A stretch of DNA of 64,000 bases from JTS-AC122 sp041742635 (GTDB lineage Bacteria > Planctomycetota > Phycisphaerae > Phycisphaerales > UBA1924), in assembly GCA_041742635.1 (NCBI GenBank), contig JBGSIF010000136.1, forward strand, positions 22,054 to 86,053. Reading direction: 5' to 3'. The notes beneath the pieces are model-generated. The model did not search any database and had not been told where the DNA came from. It saw nothing but the letters and a program-made list of their open reading frames with translations. Positions 9,289 through 17,854 of the stretch are shown piece by piece. The number at the start of each line of letters is the position of its first letter. The first letter of the stretch is position 1. The translations under genes were made by a program, and so were the position numbers.

Positions 9289-10023
9289 ATGACTACCAGC
9301 CTGAAGGAAAAGGCACTCGCCACCCTCTCGTACAACGCGCGTCGGATGGTGTACGCATCGTCGTATGTTGCATCCCGCGTACGATCTGCCGCGCCGGCAC
9401 TCACAAACCCTGAAAAGCCTGAAAACCCGGACTACTTCACTGGGAAGCGGGCGGCATATTTGAAGCACATGTTCTCGATCACCGCACGGAATGCACTGAC
9501 AGGCGAGTTGCTTGCCAGATTCGCGCCTTCGATGCAGCATGTCTGGGACATCGGTTGTGCCCGGGGTTTACTTGCCACGGCGCTGACCCAGCATGGGTGC
9601 AAGTGGTACCGAGGAAATGATATCAACCCGGTTGCCGTCGAAACGGCGACACAGACGTATGAGTCAGAGCGACAATCCTATCCAGCACACTGTGAGTTCG
9701 AGGTCGGCTCCATGGGTTCCTGTGAGCCGAAGCGAGACGCGATCGATGTTATTGTCTTCAATGAAGTCATATACTACTTACCGACCATCAAGGATGCCTC
9801 TGACGAGATTGCTCGCGCTGCGAAGTGGTTGGGGCCGCAAGGTGTGATGTGCATCTCGCTTAAAGATGATCCGAAATCGCACGCCGTACTTCGAAATATA
9901 CCAGCATCGCTCAGGCATATTACTTCGGTCATCTTTCAAGAGTATGACGATCGGCCTCGATTCCGGATTCGTATCAATCGAGCGAGGCCGGCGTACTTGA
10001 TTGGACTGTATGGCCGTTCCTGA
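9289..10023 (+). CDS. Class I SAM-dependent methyltransferase
   Basis: A 244-residue methyltransferase with motif I VWDIGCARGLL near residue 84, an acidic residue after the second strand (GNDINPVAVE), and FNEVIYYLP in the motif IV region. An N-terminal ~45 residues rich in basic and Ala residues precede the domain. It is probably a tailoring enzyme for the polysaccharide, or a sugar O-methyltransferase. AAGGAAG upstream supports ATG 9289. It is followed after 10 bases by the deacetylase. Confidence 0.75.
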   Translation: MTTSLKEKALATLSYNARRMVYASSYVASRVRSAAPALTNPEKPENPDYFTGKRAAYLKHMFSITARNALTGELLARFAPSMQHVWDIGCARGLLATALTQHGCKWYRGNDINPVAVETATQTYESERQSYPAHCEFEVGSMGSCEPKRDAIDVIVFNEVIYYLPTIKDASDEIARAAKWLGPQGVMCISLKDDPKSHAVLRNIPASLRHITSVIFQEYDDRPRFRIRINRARPAYLIGLYGRS

Positions 10024-10033
10024 TTGAGCGTCT

Positions 10034-10717
10034 ATGCACAAGGCATTTCGTGCATCGTGTGTACGACACTGGCCAAGCCGCCTTCTGCGACAAGTATGTC
10101 GGCTGGAACGCGTTGTATGCATGACTTACGACGACGGTCCAGGTGTGGAACTGACCAGAGAAGTCGCTAAGGTGTTGGCTTCGTATGACGCGAAAGCGAC
10201 GTTCTTCGCACTTGGTGGCCGTGCTGTCCATGCGACCGAGTTGCTAGACGAGATCGTACTCGCGGGCCACGAGGTGGCGTGTCATACATCCGAGCATCTC
10301 AATGCATGGAAACGTCCCCGAGATGCAGTTGTTGATCTATGCCATGGCTATAACCAGTTATCAAGATGGTTGCCGGTTGATGGCATGTTTAGACCACCGT
10401 ACGGAAAAATGAACCCCGGGACCGTCGGAGAGATTCGCCGGCGTCGAGCACCGGTTGGCTGGTGGACCATCGATAGTGGCGACACGCACGACGTACTGCC
10501 CACACTTGGTTCAGCGGCCGAAGCACTGCTGCGAGATGGGGGAGGGGTTGTTTTACTCCACGATTTCGACCGAGTGTCACAAAGACAGGAACGGGCATCA
10601 TTTGTGCTTGACACCACCCGAATGGTGCTTGACTCGGCCAGACGTGAAGGAATTCGGCCGATAACAATGGGTGCCCTTTATCGTGGCTGCGCATCATCTG
10701 AGCAAGTCAATGAGTAA
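10034..10717 (+). CDS. Polysaccharide deacetylase (NodB family)
   Basis: A 227-residue canonical NodB enzyme. All five motifs can be placed: TYDDGP (D33, D34), HTSEH (H84, H88), RPPYG (120-124), the Trp motif GWWTIDSGD (142-150), and LLHD (H176, D177). The metal triad Asp-His-His is complete, so activity is likely. It would N-deacetylate a HexNAc residue of the polysaccharide. There is no obvious signal peptide, though a short basic-hydrophobic N-terminus is present. The gene ends 8 bases inside the next start region (ATGAGTAA). Confidence 0.85.
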   Translation: MHKAFRASCVRHWPSRLLRQVCRLERVVCMTYDDGPGVELTREVAKVLASYDAKATFFALGGRAVHATELLDEIVLAGHEVACHTSEHLNAWKRPRDAVVDLCHGYNQLSRWLPVDGMFRPPYGKMNPGTVGEIRRRRAPVGWWTIDSGDTHDVLPTLGSAAEALLRDGGGVVLLHDFDRVSQRQERASFVLDTTRMVLDSARREGIRPITMGALYRGCASSEQVNE

Positions 10718-11165
10718 CAAACGTACCATACTTGCAGTCGCCTCCGGCGGGGGCCATTGGGTCCAGTTGTTGCGGCTGAGGCCCGCGTTCGAAAACCACC
10801 ATGTAGTCTACGTCTCGGTCAATAAAGCATACAGAGAAGATGTGCACGGACATCGATTCCACACTGTGCGAGACGCGACACGGTGGAACAAACTCGGTCT
10901 TGTTCTCATGCTCATCCAAATCGCATGGATCATTGTGCGAGTCAGGCCCGATGTCGTTGTGTCAACGGGCGCCGCTCCGGGCTATGCCGCGATGAGGATC
11001 AGCAAGTTGCTGGGTTCACGCACAGTATGGCTCGACAGCATTGCAAACGTTGAGTACTTATCAATGGCTGGACAGAAAGTTCGGCGTCACGCCGACCTCT
11101 GGCTTACACAGTGGGAGCATTTGGCCGTACCAGACGGGCCGATATTCGCGGGAGCGGTTGTATGA
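10710..11165 (+). CDS. PssD/Alg14-like glycosyltransferase subunit
   Basis: A 151-residue protein equivalent to the N-terminal, membrane-binding half of a GT28 glycosyltransferase (PssD, Cps14F, eukaryotic Alg14). The conserved ASGGGHW loop is at residues 11-17, with VVVSTGAAPGYAA further on and a hydrophobic helix near residues 67-80. It is only functional with the catalytic partner encoded next (overlap ATGA at 11162). The ATG at 10710 overlaps the deacetylase stop and gives the normal family length. Confidence 0.85.
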   Translation: MSNKRTILAVASGGGHWVQLLRLRPAFENHHVVYVSVNKAYREDVHGHRFHTVRDATRWNKLGLVLMLIQIAWIIVRVRPDVVVSTGAAPGYAAMRISKLLGSRTVWLDSIANVEYLSMAGQKVRRHADLWLTQWEHLAVPDGPIFAGAVV

Positions 11166-11641
11166 TATTTGTGACAGTTGGAGCACAGATGGCATTCGAT
11201 CGACTCGTAGTTGGTGTGAACGAGTGGGCAGCCGCGAGGCGTCGGCAAGATGTGTTTGCGCAGATCGGACCGAGTGGATACCGCCCGAGCCACATAGCCT
11301 GGACGAACTTCATAGACCCAGTCGAGTTTCGTATCCGAGTTGCGAGCGCGAGCGTGATTGTGGCGCATGCAGGCATGGGTTCGATCATCACGGCACTCGA
11401 AGCGGGCATTCCCATACTTGTCATGCCAAGACGCGGACATCTGAGCGAGACCCGCAATGATCATCAGGTAGCCACCGCGGAACGATTTCTATCACTCGGT
11501 CGTGTCGCGGTCGCTATGGACGAGCACGAGTTACCGATGAAGCTCGATCAACTAGGATCGTTGACGGCGACGACTCGTATTGGATCGACGGCTTCCCCAG
11601 AACTGCTCACGGCAGTCCGGACGTTTATTGAGAGACCGTGA
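11162..11641 (+). CDS. PssE/Alg13-like glycosyltransferase subunit
   Basis: A 159-residue C-terminal half of a GT28 enzyme (PssE, Cps14G, Alg13). It begins MIFVTVGAQ, the family's conserved start, and has the nucleotide-sugar site VAHAGMGSIITALEAGIPILVMPR (two adjacent blocks). With the upstream PssD-like protein it should form one transferase adding the second sugar of the repeat unit on undecaprenyl-diphosphate-sugar. ATG overlaps the pssD-like stop by four bases, which ensures matched synthesis. Confidence 0.85.
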   Translation: MIFVTVGAQMAFDRLVVGVNEWAAARRRQDVFAQIGPSGYRPSHIAWTNFIDPVEFRIRVASASVIVAHAGMGSIITALEAGIPILVMPRRGHLSETRNDHQVATAERFLSLGRVAVAMDEHELPMKLDQLGSLTATTRIGSTASPELLTAVRTFIERP

Positions 11642-11689
11642 TCGTAGTATATATAACGTATCATCGATAATAATGCGGTTTCTCTAAGT

Positions 11690-12961
11690 ATGTATCTCAA
11701 ACTCAAGGACAGCAGCACCCTCGATATTATGCCATTGCAACTATCAACTAGCCAAGGTACCATCGGCCTCAGTAGTACCAGCGACACTCGATGTTTCGAC
11801 GGAGTCGTCTTCTTCGGGGGAGTCGATTGGTGGTACCACAACCGTGGTCACTATGATTTACAGATGGCACGAGAACTGAGCCGGCATGTGTCCGTGCTTT
11901 ATATCAACTCGATTGGGATGCGAGTGCCTAAGGTGACCGAAGGTGGGATGTTTGTCAAGCGTGTGCGGCGCAAGTTCAAGAGCCTCGCGCACGGGCTGCA
12001 TAGGGTCAACGATCACTTTGCAGTATTCTCCCCATTGGTGATGCCGGGGCGTCGGCTTGGTGCCATGACACGGCGCTCGCTCCCGACTCAGGCGAACTGG
12101 GCGGCACGGCGCGTTGGGATCACCAAGCCTCTCGTGTGGGTGGCGTGCCCGCCGGCGGCGAAATCCGCCCAGTCATTGGTTGATCATGGCCTCGTGTACC
12201 AGCGCACTGACCGGTTTGAGGAGTATCGCGGCGTTGACCGTGACTCCGTCGTCGCGGACGATCGTCTATTAAAACGCGATGCGGATATAACATTGTTCTG
12301 CTCAAGTCTCTTGTTTGAGCATGAACAGCAGGAATGTCGAGCCGGAGCCGGCGGTGTATTCGTCGATCACGGAGTCGATTATGATGTCTTTGCGCGTGCC
12401 GGAGACTTACGAGTTGTTCCCTCAGACGTTGCTGACATGACGCGACCGCTTGTCGGCTTTGTCGGCGGCATCGATGCGCAGACCTTTGACCCCGAACTGT
12501 TTTGTCGTGTAGTCAAGTTGTTGCCGGATATCAACTTCATGCTTGTCGGCCAATGCTCGCTGCCGGTCGGATGGTGCGCAAGCCCGAACGTGAGGCTACT
12601 CGGCAAACGTCCATACGACCAGGTTGCTGCGTACATGGCTGCGTGCGATGTGCTGATCATGCCTTGGAATAACAGCGAGTGGATCCGCGCGTGCAATCCG
12701 GTGAAGTTGAAGGAGTATCTAGCGGTTGGCCGTCCGATCGTAACGACATGGTTCGACGAACTGCGTCGGTATGAAGGGCTTGTGCGAGTGGCGAACGACG
12801 CCACAACGTTTGCGGCTGCCATTCGTGATGCGCTCTCGTCCCCAACTGATGCGCAGCCGGGGCGAGAGCGTGTCATGGCGCAGACATGGACCCGCAAAGC
12901 GACGGATGTACTCGATGCTCTTCGTTCGAGGGGAATCTCGCCGGTGCCTCGCTCGTTATAA
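11690..12961 (+). CDS. Glycosyltransferase group 1 (GT4-like)
   Basis: A 423-residue GT-B fold enzyme. The C-terminal donor-binding half has LVGFVGGIDAQTFD (near residue 253), LLGKRPYDQVAAYMAACDVLIMP and CNPVKLKEYLAVGRPIV, the last with the E-x7-E-like site typical of GT4 proteins. The N-terminal half has DWWYHNRGHYDLQMARELS, common to glycosyltransferases of bacterial EPS loci. ATG 11690 follows an A+T-rich 48-base gap; ATG 11729 is an alternative. The sugar specificity is unknown. Confidence 0.8.
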   Translation: MYLKLKDSSTLDIMPLQLSTSQGTIGLSSTSDTRCFDGVVFFGGVDWWYHNRGHYDLQMARELSRHVSVLYINSIGMRVPKVTEGGMFVKRVRRKFKSLAHGLHRVNDHFAVFSPLVMPGRRLGAMTRRSLPTQANWAARRVGITKPLVWVACPPAAKSAQSLVDHGLVYQRTDRFEEYRGVDRDSVVADDRLLKRDADITLFCSSLLFEHEQQECRAGAGGVFVDHGVDYDVFARAGDLRVVPSDVADMTRPLVGFVGGIDAQTFDPELFCRVVKLLPDINFMLVGQCSLPVGWCASPNVRLLGKRPYDQVAAYMAACDVLIMPWNNSEWIRACNPVKLKEYLAVGRPIVTTWFDELRRYEGLVRVANDATTFAAAIRDALSSPTDAQPGRERVMAQTWTRKATDVLDALRSRGISPVPRSL

Positions 12962-13019
12962 GTGTAGCGAAGAGAATGACAACATTATTCACGCAACCAA
13001 ACACAATCGGAGTCGTCAG

Positions 13020-14042
13020 ATGACGACGGCACACACACCGCCTCGGAACACTCGGCACGACCGAACATGGCGTCCGCTCAGTGCGGCACTACTTGCCGGT
13101 GCGAATGTCGAACCGGTGCCCGCGCCAGCCGCGATACTAGTTCTTGCGGGTGGTTTGCGACCTTCGCCGCTCTCAGCCGAGTGCGGTCGTTCGGTACTTG
13201 ACTTACCACTCGCCACGGACCAGACGGTGCTTATGTGCTGGCTCAACCGGTTTGCCGAACTCGGCGGCCGTGATCGTTCCAGGCTTGAAGTACGCATTAT
13301 TCATAATCAGCACACCCCTGCACCGGCGATCCCGTTTCCGCCCGCGTCGATCGAAGTACTGATCGAGCGTGAAAGCCGCGATTACCGCGGCCCTGCCGGG
13401 GTCGCAAAGGACGCCTGCGAACGTTATGACCCAGAAGCGACGATTATCGTGGTCGAAGGCGCCCGCTGTGTTACGTGCGCGATCTCGGGTCTTGTTCGCG
13501 AACACGCGGTGAGTGGTGCTGCGATCACCGTAGGTTGCAACCCTGACCGATCCCCAGCCGGTGTGTACGCGGTGCGTCGTTCGTCGCTCGATCTGGTACC
13601 CGGTGGCGGGTTCATGGACCTCAAGGAGCAATGGCTCAGCCGCGTGGTTGCTTCGGGAGCATCCGTCCGGGTTCACGTTCTTGCGAACGGGCTGAGCATA
13701 CCACTGCGGACGCTCGATCAGTACATCGCCGCGGTCGGTGAAGTGAACGGTTGGCGAGCATCGAGCGTACACCAAGACGAATCGCCCGATATGTGTGACC
13801 GCGCACGAACGAGTCACACGGTCCTCACGCCGGGGGCGACGGTAGGAGACGGTGCTGTGCTTATTGACTCAGTTGTGATGGGCGGTACGACGATTGGGCG
13901 TGGCGCGATCGTTGCTCGCTCCTTGGTGTGCGAAGGCGCGGTTGTCCCAGCGGGTGCCGAAATCGTCGGAAGTGTGGTAACGGGACGCGGGGCTACGCGG
14001 ATGCTGGTCCGGCCACGCGGCACCTCGAAAGCGAAGCCATGA
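13020..14042 (+). CDS. Nucleotidyltransferase-like protein with left-handed beta-helix end
   Basis: A 340-residue protein with two parts. The N-terminal part resembles a sugar-nucleotidyltransferase (LVLAGGLRPSPL near residue 42), but the lysine normally following in the KP motif is not seen (CGRSVLDLPL), so catalysis is doubtful. The C-terminal part, about residues 262-325, is a left-handed beta-helix of hexapeptide repeats (PGATVGDGAV, IGRGAIV, VVPAGAEIVG). The gene starts at ATG 13020 and overlaps the exosortase gene as ATGA. It may be a scaffold or sugar-nucleotide sensor for the polysaccharide machinery; that is inference. Confidence 0.6.
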   Translation: MTTAHTPPRNTRHDRTWRPLSAALLAGANVEPVPAPAAILVLAGGLRPSPLSAECGRSVLDLPLATDQTVLMCWLNRFAELGGRDRSRLEVRIIHNQHTPAPAIPFPPASIEVLIERESRDYRGPAGVAKDACERYDPEATIIVVEGARCVTCAISGLVREHAVSGAAITVGCNPDRSPAGVYAVRRSSLDLVPGGGFMDLKEQWLSRVVASGASVRVHVLANGLSIPLRTLDQYIAAVGEVNGWRASSVHQDESPDMCDRARTSHTVLTPGATVGDGAVLIDSVVMGGTTIGRGAIVARSLVCEGAVVPAGAEIVGSVVTGRGATRMLVRPRGTSKAKP

Positions 14043-14911
14043 GAGGACGAACTCGTTTTTCAATGATCGACGCGATGTTGCTCGCCGGGCTGCTGCTGCT
14101 GGGCTTCATCGTCACGCTCCCGGTGTGGCGAGAGATTGCCGAAATCGCGTGGACGGACGATGAACAGTCGCACATCCTGCTCGCGGTGCCGGTCGCCGGC
14201 TGGCTTGCGTGGGTGCGCCGCGGTCGGGTCAGCTTGTGTTCACTCAGGCCCAGCCTGCTCGGTTCGTTGATGATCCTGATGGGTGGAGTGGTATCTATCA
14301 TCGGCCGGCGGGCGGACATCGAAGCCGCTTGGCACGCCGGCGCACTCCTTATGCTCATCGGCGCACCCGTCACCGTGTTTGGTACGGACCTGCTCCGGCG
14401 ATTTCTGCCCGCGTTCGGTGCCCTTCTTGCACTCTTGCCGGTACCCGGTCGTATCCGTCAGGAAATCGCACTTCCCCTCCAACAGATTTCCGCACAGGCA
14501 GGCGAGTTCGTGCTCGACCTCTTCGGCGTGCCGATCACCCGCACCGGCAATGTGCTCATCATCAATGACGTTCAGGTCGCCGTCGCAGAGGCTTGCAACG
14601 GGATGCGGATGGTCGCAGCGCTGGCGCTGGTGACGTATGCGTTTGTGTTTGCCGTACCAATGCGCAACAGCATCCGCGCCGTGATTATCCTGTGCTGCCC
14701 GATCATTGCCGTTGTTGCGAATGTGCTGCGCTTGGTGCCCACATCGCTCTTTTATGGCTACGCCGACCGCGGCGTCGCCGAGTTTTTCCACGACTTCAGT
14801 GGATGGGGTGTTCTCGCACTTGCCTTCGGCGTGCTGTGGCTCTTGCTCGCGTTGCTGAGGTGGCTGGAGTTCCCGATTGCGCCCTACGGCGTCGCAGAGG
14901 ATCACGCATGA
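14039..14911 (+). CDS. Exosortase
   Basis: A 290-residue polytopic membrane protease/transpeptidase of the exosortase family. The catalytic triad is present and well placed: C186 (EACNGMR), R231 (ANVLR) and H251 (FFHDFSG), each at a helix end facing the periplasm. About eight hydrophobic segments are visible. Exosortases recognise C-terminal PEP-CTERM-type signals and process surface proteins, generally in organisms with an EPS locus. Here it lies inside that locus, overlaps the genes on both sides by ATGA, and a candidate substrate is at 23675. It may be the planctomycete XrtU type, which I cannot confirm. Confidence 0.9.
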   Translation: MRGRTRFSMIDAMLLAGLLLLGFIVTLPVWREIAEIAWTDDEQSHILLAVPVAGWLAWVRRGRVSLCSLRPSLLGSLMILMGGVVSIIGRRADIEAAWHAGALLMLIGAPVTVFGTDLLRRFLPAFGALLALLPVPGRIRQEIALPLQQISAQAGEFVLDLFGVPITRTGNVLIINDVQVAVAEACNGMRMVAALALVTYAFVFAVPMRNSIRAVIILCCPIIAVVANVLRLVPTSLFYGYADRGVAEFFHDFSGWGVLALAFGVLWLLLALLRWLEFPIAPYGVAEDHA

Positions 14912-15633
14912 CACTCACTCCGACTCCGCCTCCGATCCGACGAACGGTCCATCGCAAGAGCCTGCTCGCGCCGGCAGTCAGTGCTGTGGTCATCGCGGCC
15001 GTGGGCGTGTGGGGGCTGGGCGTGCCCCGCGTCGCGCCTGACACGGCGTATCTCGCCCGCGTCGCGTCTGCTATCGACGCGATTCCGTACAGCGTCGGCG
15101 GCATGGTCGGTACCGATGTCACGCCCACTCCGGCCGCTGTTAAGTTGCTCAAGCCCAATCGCATTCTCCAGCGTCAGTACATGGACCCGAGTACTGGACA
15201 CGCATCGAGCCTGCTTGTCGTTCATTGCGCCGATCTCAGAGATATGCTCGGCCACTATCCCCCGGTCTGCTACCCCGCGCATGGGTGGGTGATCGAATCA
15301 GCCGTCGATACCGAACTGACGTGGGACGGCAAGGCGTATCCGGCGAAGATGTACCGGTTCTCACGCTCCGGCGGCGACATGTCTGCACAGAGCATGTCCG
15401 TTCTCTCCTTCTTCGTCCTCCCCGGTGCCGACCCGGCCATCGTCGCCGACATGGATCATCTCGAGCGGGCCGCCCGCAAGCCCGAAATCGCAGGCCGCGG
15501 CGCGGCCCAGTTCCAGATCCTCTCTCTCCGTCAGGTTGAACAACGCGATCAACAAACGATGACCAGCGCGCTGCTCGAAGCGGCCGCGCCGGCCATCCGA
15601 AGTGTTCGTGAAGAAAGCAGTACACATGAATGA
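14908..15633 (+). CDS. epsI: Exosortase-associated protein EpsI
   Basis: A 241-residue protein with one N-terminal transmembrane helix (about residues 19-40) and a periplasmic domain. The EpsI signature is visible as VHCADLRDMLGHYPPVCYPAHGW near residues 108-130 (two adjoining blocks), with the conserved Cys and GW. EpsI is found fused to or next to exosortases and is needed for EPS production in some bacteria; its reaction is not known. It starts at the ATGA overlapping the exosortase stop and overlaps the following PCP/kinase gene by 8 bases. Confidence 0.85.
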   Translation: MTLTPTPPPIRRTVHRKSLLAPAVSAVVIAAVGVWGLGVPRVAPDTAYLARVASAIDAIPYSVGGMVGTDVTPTPAAVKLLKPNRILQRQYMDPSTGHASSLLVVHCADLRDMLGHYPPVCYPAHGWVIESAVDTELTWDGKAYPAKMYRFSRSGGDMSAQSMSVLSFFVLPGADPAIVADMDHLERAARKPEIAGRGAAQFQILSLRQVEQRDQQTMTSALLEAAAPAIRSVREESSTHE

Positions 15634-17854
15634 CCACGATTTCACCGCGGATGTCTTCCAAGAGGGCTTGGGTACCCCGGTGCGCAAGCACGCGGATACG
15701 CCGCTGGCGATCGTGCATCGCCACTTGCGAGGCCGGTACATGCTCGCGCTGGCATTAGCGGCGTTCTTGGCTGTCCCCGCCGCCGTTGCGGGCTACTTGG
15801 CGATGAAGCCCTTGTTCACGAGCCGCGGCATCGTTCGGGTCGCGCCCAGCCTCCCCAAGACCCTATACGACACCGAAGAAAGCCAGATGATGCGGTCGTA
15901 TGAGTCGTTCATCTCCGCTCAGGCGTCCACCATCGAGAGCGCACGCGTGATTGAAATGGCGGTCGCCGATCCTGTGCTCATCAAAGCGGGCTGGCCCGAA
16001 GCGCCCGCCGGTGTGGCACTCCTCACCAAGAGCCTGGAAGTCGGGCTTAAGCGGGGCGCGGAACTCATCAGTGTGTCGGTATCTCACCCCGATCCAGCGA
16101 TTTCGCGCGAAGCCGTCAATGCCGTTCTCCACGCCTACGACAAGATCCAGCGCGAAAAGTTTGGTTCTCAGATCAGCGACAAAGAACGCGACCTTCTCCA
16201 GCGGCAGAACGATTCCGAACGCGAACTCCAGGAAATCCGCAACAAGATCCGCGACGTCAAGCAGATCACAGGCACCGAAGACCGCGACGGCATCTACATC
16301 CTCCGTGTCGAAAGCCAACTCGACCTCGAACAGGAACTCGCCGCGATCGACGCCAGAATCGCCCGCGGCACCGAACCCGCCACGGCTCCCACATCCACCC
16401 CCACACCCGCCGACGAAGCCAACGAAAAAGAACGGCTGACCCAGGTGCTGGCCGCGAACGACCGCATCCTGGCCGGCCTTCTCTCCGAGAAAGTCGGGCT
16501 TGACACGGAAATCGAGGCCAAATCCAAAGACTACCTCCCCAAGCACCCTGTGATGACCGACCTTTCTGACCGGCTTGCCGCGGTCAAGAAACAGATCGAC
16601 GAGCGTATCACCAAACTCATCGATTCGGGCATGGCGACCCAGCCTCGGTCGGTGGATGCACGCGAACTCACGCCCGAGCAACTCGTCGCACGACGCGATC
16701 AGTTGCTCCCGCTGCTCACGAACCTGCGCCAGGAAGTCAAACAGATTATGGCGAACCGTGCCACGCTCACGGCGCTGAGCGAACAACTCGAACGCACCCA
16801 GCGTCGTTACAACGACATCTCCAACGCGCTCGAAGCCCTCCGCGTTGAGAACAAGCACATCGCCGATGGGCGCATTCAAATCCTGCAATGGGGCAACCTC
16901 CCCGCGTTTCCCAGCAGCGATCGACGCGTCGCCCTCGCCGCAGCGGGCGGCGGCGGTGGCATTGTCATCGGCGTCGGTCTCGTCTTCCTCATCGGACTGA
17001 TTCGCAGCAACCTCCGCTACATCGATGATGTGGAGCACACCGGCGCGTCCGCCCCCCTCATCAGTGCGATCCCCGACCTCGCGTTCGACGGCCCCGGCGA
17101 GCACGACCTCGCCGCTCTCAGCGTCCATCACCTCCGCAACATGCTCAATCTCCGCGTCGGGAAAACCCGCGGGCAAGGCAGTGTCCTCACCATTTCCAGC
17201 GCGTCCTCCGGCGACGGCAAAACCAGCGTCACCCTCGCGCTGGGAATGTCCTATGCCGTCGGCGGCTTCCGCACGCTCATTATCGACGCCGACCTTGTCG
17301 GACGCGGCCTGAGCCGTCAACTCAACTACGGCACCGTTCCGGGCCTCACGGATGCGATCGTCGCCGGACACCTCAATGGCGAAGTCAGGCCCGGGCCGCG
17401 TGATGGAGTTTCCGTCCTGGCCGCCGGCGTCGCGCCGGGGTTCGATGCCGAGATGATCTCGCCCCTGGCCATCGAAAAACTCGTTGATGCCTGCCGCATC
17501 AACTACGACGTCATCCTCATTGACACCGGTCCGATCCTCGGCAGCCTCGAAGCCAACCTCGCCGCACGAGTCTCCGATGGCGTCGTCATGGTCATATCGC
17601 GTGGCCAGAGCGCCAAACTCGTCCGGTCCTCGCTCGCCCGCGTCGAACAACTCGGCAGCCGGTGCTTGGGCATGGTCTTCAATAAGGTCAAGAGCGCCGA
17701 CTTCCATCAGAGCGCCGCTGGGCAGTGCCTCAGCACTCGGTCGATGTCCGCCCGCAGCACACCGGCTACCGACAAACCCGCGCTCGCGGCGTCGTCGCTC
17801 GCATCGGCAATCGGCACCGGCCGTAAGGCCATCGGCCCCGTGGATCCTTCGTGA
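15626..17854 (+). CDS. Wzz/BY-kinase polysaccharide co-polymerase
   Basis: A 742-residue inner-membrane chain-length regulator fused to a bacterial tyrosine-kinase-like ATPase. The Wzz part runs between two membrane helices (about residues 38-60 and 434-458) with coiled-coil segments rich in Glu/Arg/Gln between them. The cytoplasmic part has a Walker A SSASSGDGKTS (about 524-534), a Walker A' LIIDADLVGR near 551, and Walker B VILIDTGP near 630. The usual C-terminal tyrosine cluster is absent; the tail is Ser/Thr/Ala-rich, so regulation may not involve tyrosine autophosphorylation. It is coupled to the next gene by GTGA. The ATG at 15626 overlaps epsI. Confidence 0.85.
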   Translation: MNDHDFTADVFQEGLGTPVRKHADTPLAIVHRHLRGRYMLALALAAFLAVPAAVAGYLAMKPLFTSRGIVRVAPSLPKTLYDTEESQMMRSYESFISAQASTIESARVIEMAVADPVLIKAGWPEAPAGVALLTKSLEVGLKRGAELISVSVSHPDPAISREAVNAVLHAYDKIQREKFGSQISDKERDLLQRQNDSERELQEIRNKIRDVKQITGTEDRDGIYILRVESQLDLEQELAAIDARIARGTEPATAPTSTPTPADEANEKERLTQVLAANDRILAGLLSEKVGLDTEIEAKSKDYLPKHPVMTDLSDRLAAVKKQIDERITKLIDSGMATQPRSVDARELTPEQLVARRDQLLPLLTNLRQEVKQIMANRATLTALSEQLERTQRRYNDISNALEALRVENKHIADGRIQILQWGNLPAFPSSDRRVALAAAGGGGGIVIGVGLVFLIGLIRSNLRYIDDVEHTGASAPLISAIPDLAFDGPGEHDLAALSVHHLRNMLNLRVGKTRGQGSVLTISSASSGDGKTSVTLALGMSYAVGGFRTLIIDADLVGRGLSRQLNYGTVPGLTDAIVAGHLNGEVRPGPRDGVSVLAAGVAPGFDAEMISPLAIEKLVDACRINYDVILIDTGPILGSLEANLAARVSDGVVMVISRGQSAKLVRSSLARVEQLGSRCLGMVFNKVKSADFHQSAAGQCLSTRSMSARSTPATDKPALAASSLASAIGTGRKAIGPVDPS

